A stretch of 22,155 nucleotides of DNA from a virus: the IMG/VR virus record IMGVR_UViG_3300025009_000386, positions 1-22,155 of that record. One strand, given 5' to 3'. The translations under genes were made by a program, and so were the position numbers. Under the pieces are notes generated by a model. It did not search any database. It was not told the DNA's origin and saw only the letters and a list, made by a program, of their open reading frames with translations. How positions within the stretch are numbered: the first letter of the stretch is position 1; each line of letters starts with the position of its first letter. This document shows positions 21,824 to 22,155 of this stretch, one piece after another.

Positions 21824-21839
21824 CACACATGGACTGTGT
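21824..21839. repeat. Hairpin family B, copy 4 (inverted)
   Basis: The minus strand reads ACACAGTCCATGTGTG, starting inside the TAA stop of the ribbon-helix-helix gene and lying 29 bp before the next ATG. It is the only copy outside the gene-free region and is in reverse orientation. Confidence 0.75.
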
Positions 21840-22003
21840 TATACTAAACTATTCTTTTTTTGCTTTTTGATTAATAAATCAATAATCACAGATTGATTAA
21901 GATTATTATACTCTGTCAATTCCTCTAGTCTTTTTATAGCCTGCAAACTTAGATAAATACATCTAACCTTCTTCTTTGCCTGTAATTTTTCTATATTGGT
22001 CAT
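21839..22003 (-). CDS. Ribbon-helix-helix (CopG/Arc-type) DNA-binding protein
   Basis: A 54-residue protein starting at ATG 22003 with AGAGG. The pattern is that of a ribbon-helix-helix repressor: a basic strand KKKVRCIYLSLQAIKRLEEL leading into helix 1, a turn with Asn, then helix 2 NQSVIIDLLIKKQKK. Such dimers bind short repeated operators and often regulate their own operon, plasmid copy number or partition. The hairpin motif overlapping its stop codon and the repeats in the nearby gene-free region are candidate targets; this is inference. The Lys-rich tail is short, so there is no extra domain. Confidence 0.72.
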   Translation of the reverse strand: MTNIEKLQAKKKVRCIYLSLQAIKRLEELTEYNNLNQSVIIDLLIKKQKKNSLV

Positions 22004-22017
22004 GTTTATACCTCTTA

Positions 22018-22155
22018 TTAATTACAATACTGATAAATTTTATTATTTTCATTGCTACAAAATATTTGATGATTAGTTTTTATAAATCCTAGCTGTAAAG
22101 CAAATACAAAGGCAATGCAAAGGACTATAAAGATATTTATTAGTGTTTGATTCAT
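22018..22155 (-). CDS. Small membrane peptide at the window edge
   Basis: 45 residues from an ATG that coincides with the last base of the window, so the true start may lie further out. An N-terminal hydrophobic segment (IFIVLCIAFVFALQLGFI) predicts one membrane helix, followed by a short polar tail with two cysteines (IFCSNENNKIYQYCN). The polar tail could be periplasmic and the cysteines disulfide-bonded. It is the first gene of the visible minus-strand group, 14 bp before the ribbon-helix-helix gene. Function unknown. Confidence 0.5.
   Translation of the reverse strand: MNQTLINIFIVLCIAFVFALQLGFIKTNHQIFCSNENNKIYQYCN

Noticed and set aside
1-22155. Alternative genetic code
   Set aside because: TAA, TAG (for example the capsid stop at 6968) and TGA all end genes cleanly and no essential gene has internal stops.

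Overview
The window is a structural and accessory segment of the genome of a contractile-tailed (myovirus-type) double-stranded DNA phage or prophage. It is strongly AT-rich. TAA, TAG and TGA all serve as stops, so the genetic code looks standard. Genes carry good Shine-Dalgarno sequences (AGGAG/GGAGG), and promoters are sigma70-like with TATAAT and extended -10 boxes. That fits a low-GC host with Firmicutes-like signals and argues against Bacteroidetes, but the host cannot be named from the sequence. No integrase, replication or lysis gene is inside the window.

Region 1 (about 14931 down to 1, minus strand) is the late packaging, head and tail operon in classic order: a small unknown gene, an HU-domain protein in the usual small-terminase slot, an HNH-like zinc protein, large terminase, portal, ClpP-type head protease, putative scaffold, decoration protein, major capsid protein, an unknown protein, head-tail connector, tail-completion (gp10-like) protein, two further neck/tail-end proteins, DUF3383-type tail sheath, tail tube, tail assembly chaperone and tape measure protein. 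The tape measure gene runs off the left edge. The chaperone gene has a perfect A AAA AAG slippery heptamer (2135-2141), with an open -1 frame that stops 8 bp before the tape measure start. It should therefore make a G and a GT form by programmed frameshifting.

Region 2 (about 15012 to 18282, plus strand) is a divergently transcribed operon of small, tightly packed early-type genes behind a near-consensus promoter (TTGACA, 17 bp, TATATT). Most products are unknown. Several are short Cys-pair and coiled-coil proteins that appear assembled from shared modules; others are zinc ribbons, a small membrane protein and two conserved phage hypotheticals. A nested hairpin with a T-rich tail follows the last gene.

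Region 3 (18471 to 20302) is about 1.8 kb without genes, between two converging operons. Its left part (about 18548-18890) is nearly free of G on the plus strand and carries more than 20 copies of AACTWA at roughly 11-16 bp intervals. Its right part is packed with perfect palindromes and nested hairpins. Two hairpin families show compensatory base changes between copies, which suggests that the stems themselves are selected. One of these hairpins recurs outside the region, directly after the stop codon of a ribbon-helix-helix gene. This is the most unusual part of the window. It could be a replication or partition locus, a large structured RNA, or an array of protein-binding sites.

Region 4 (22155 down to 20352, minus strand) holds a small membrane peptide at the edge, a ribbon-helix-helix regulator, two unknown proteins and a short gene broken by one in-frame TAA. 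It ends at a strong intrinsic terminator.
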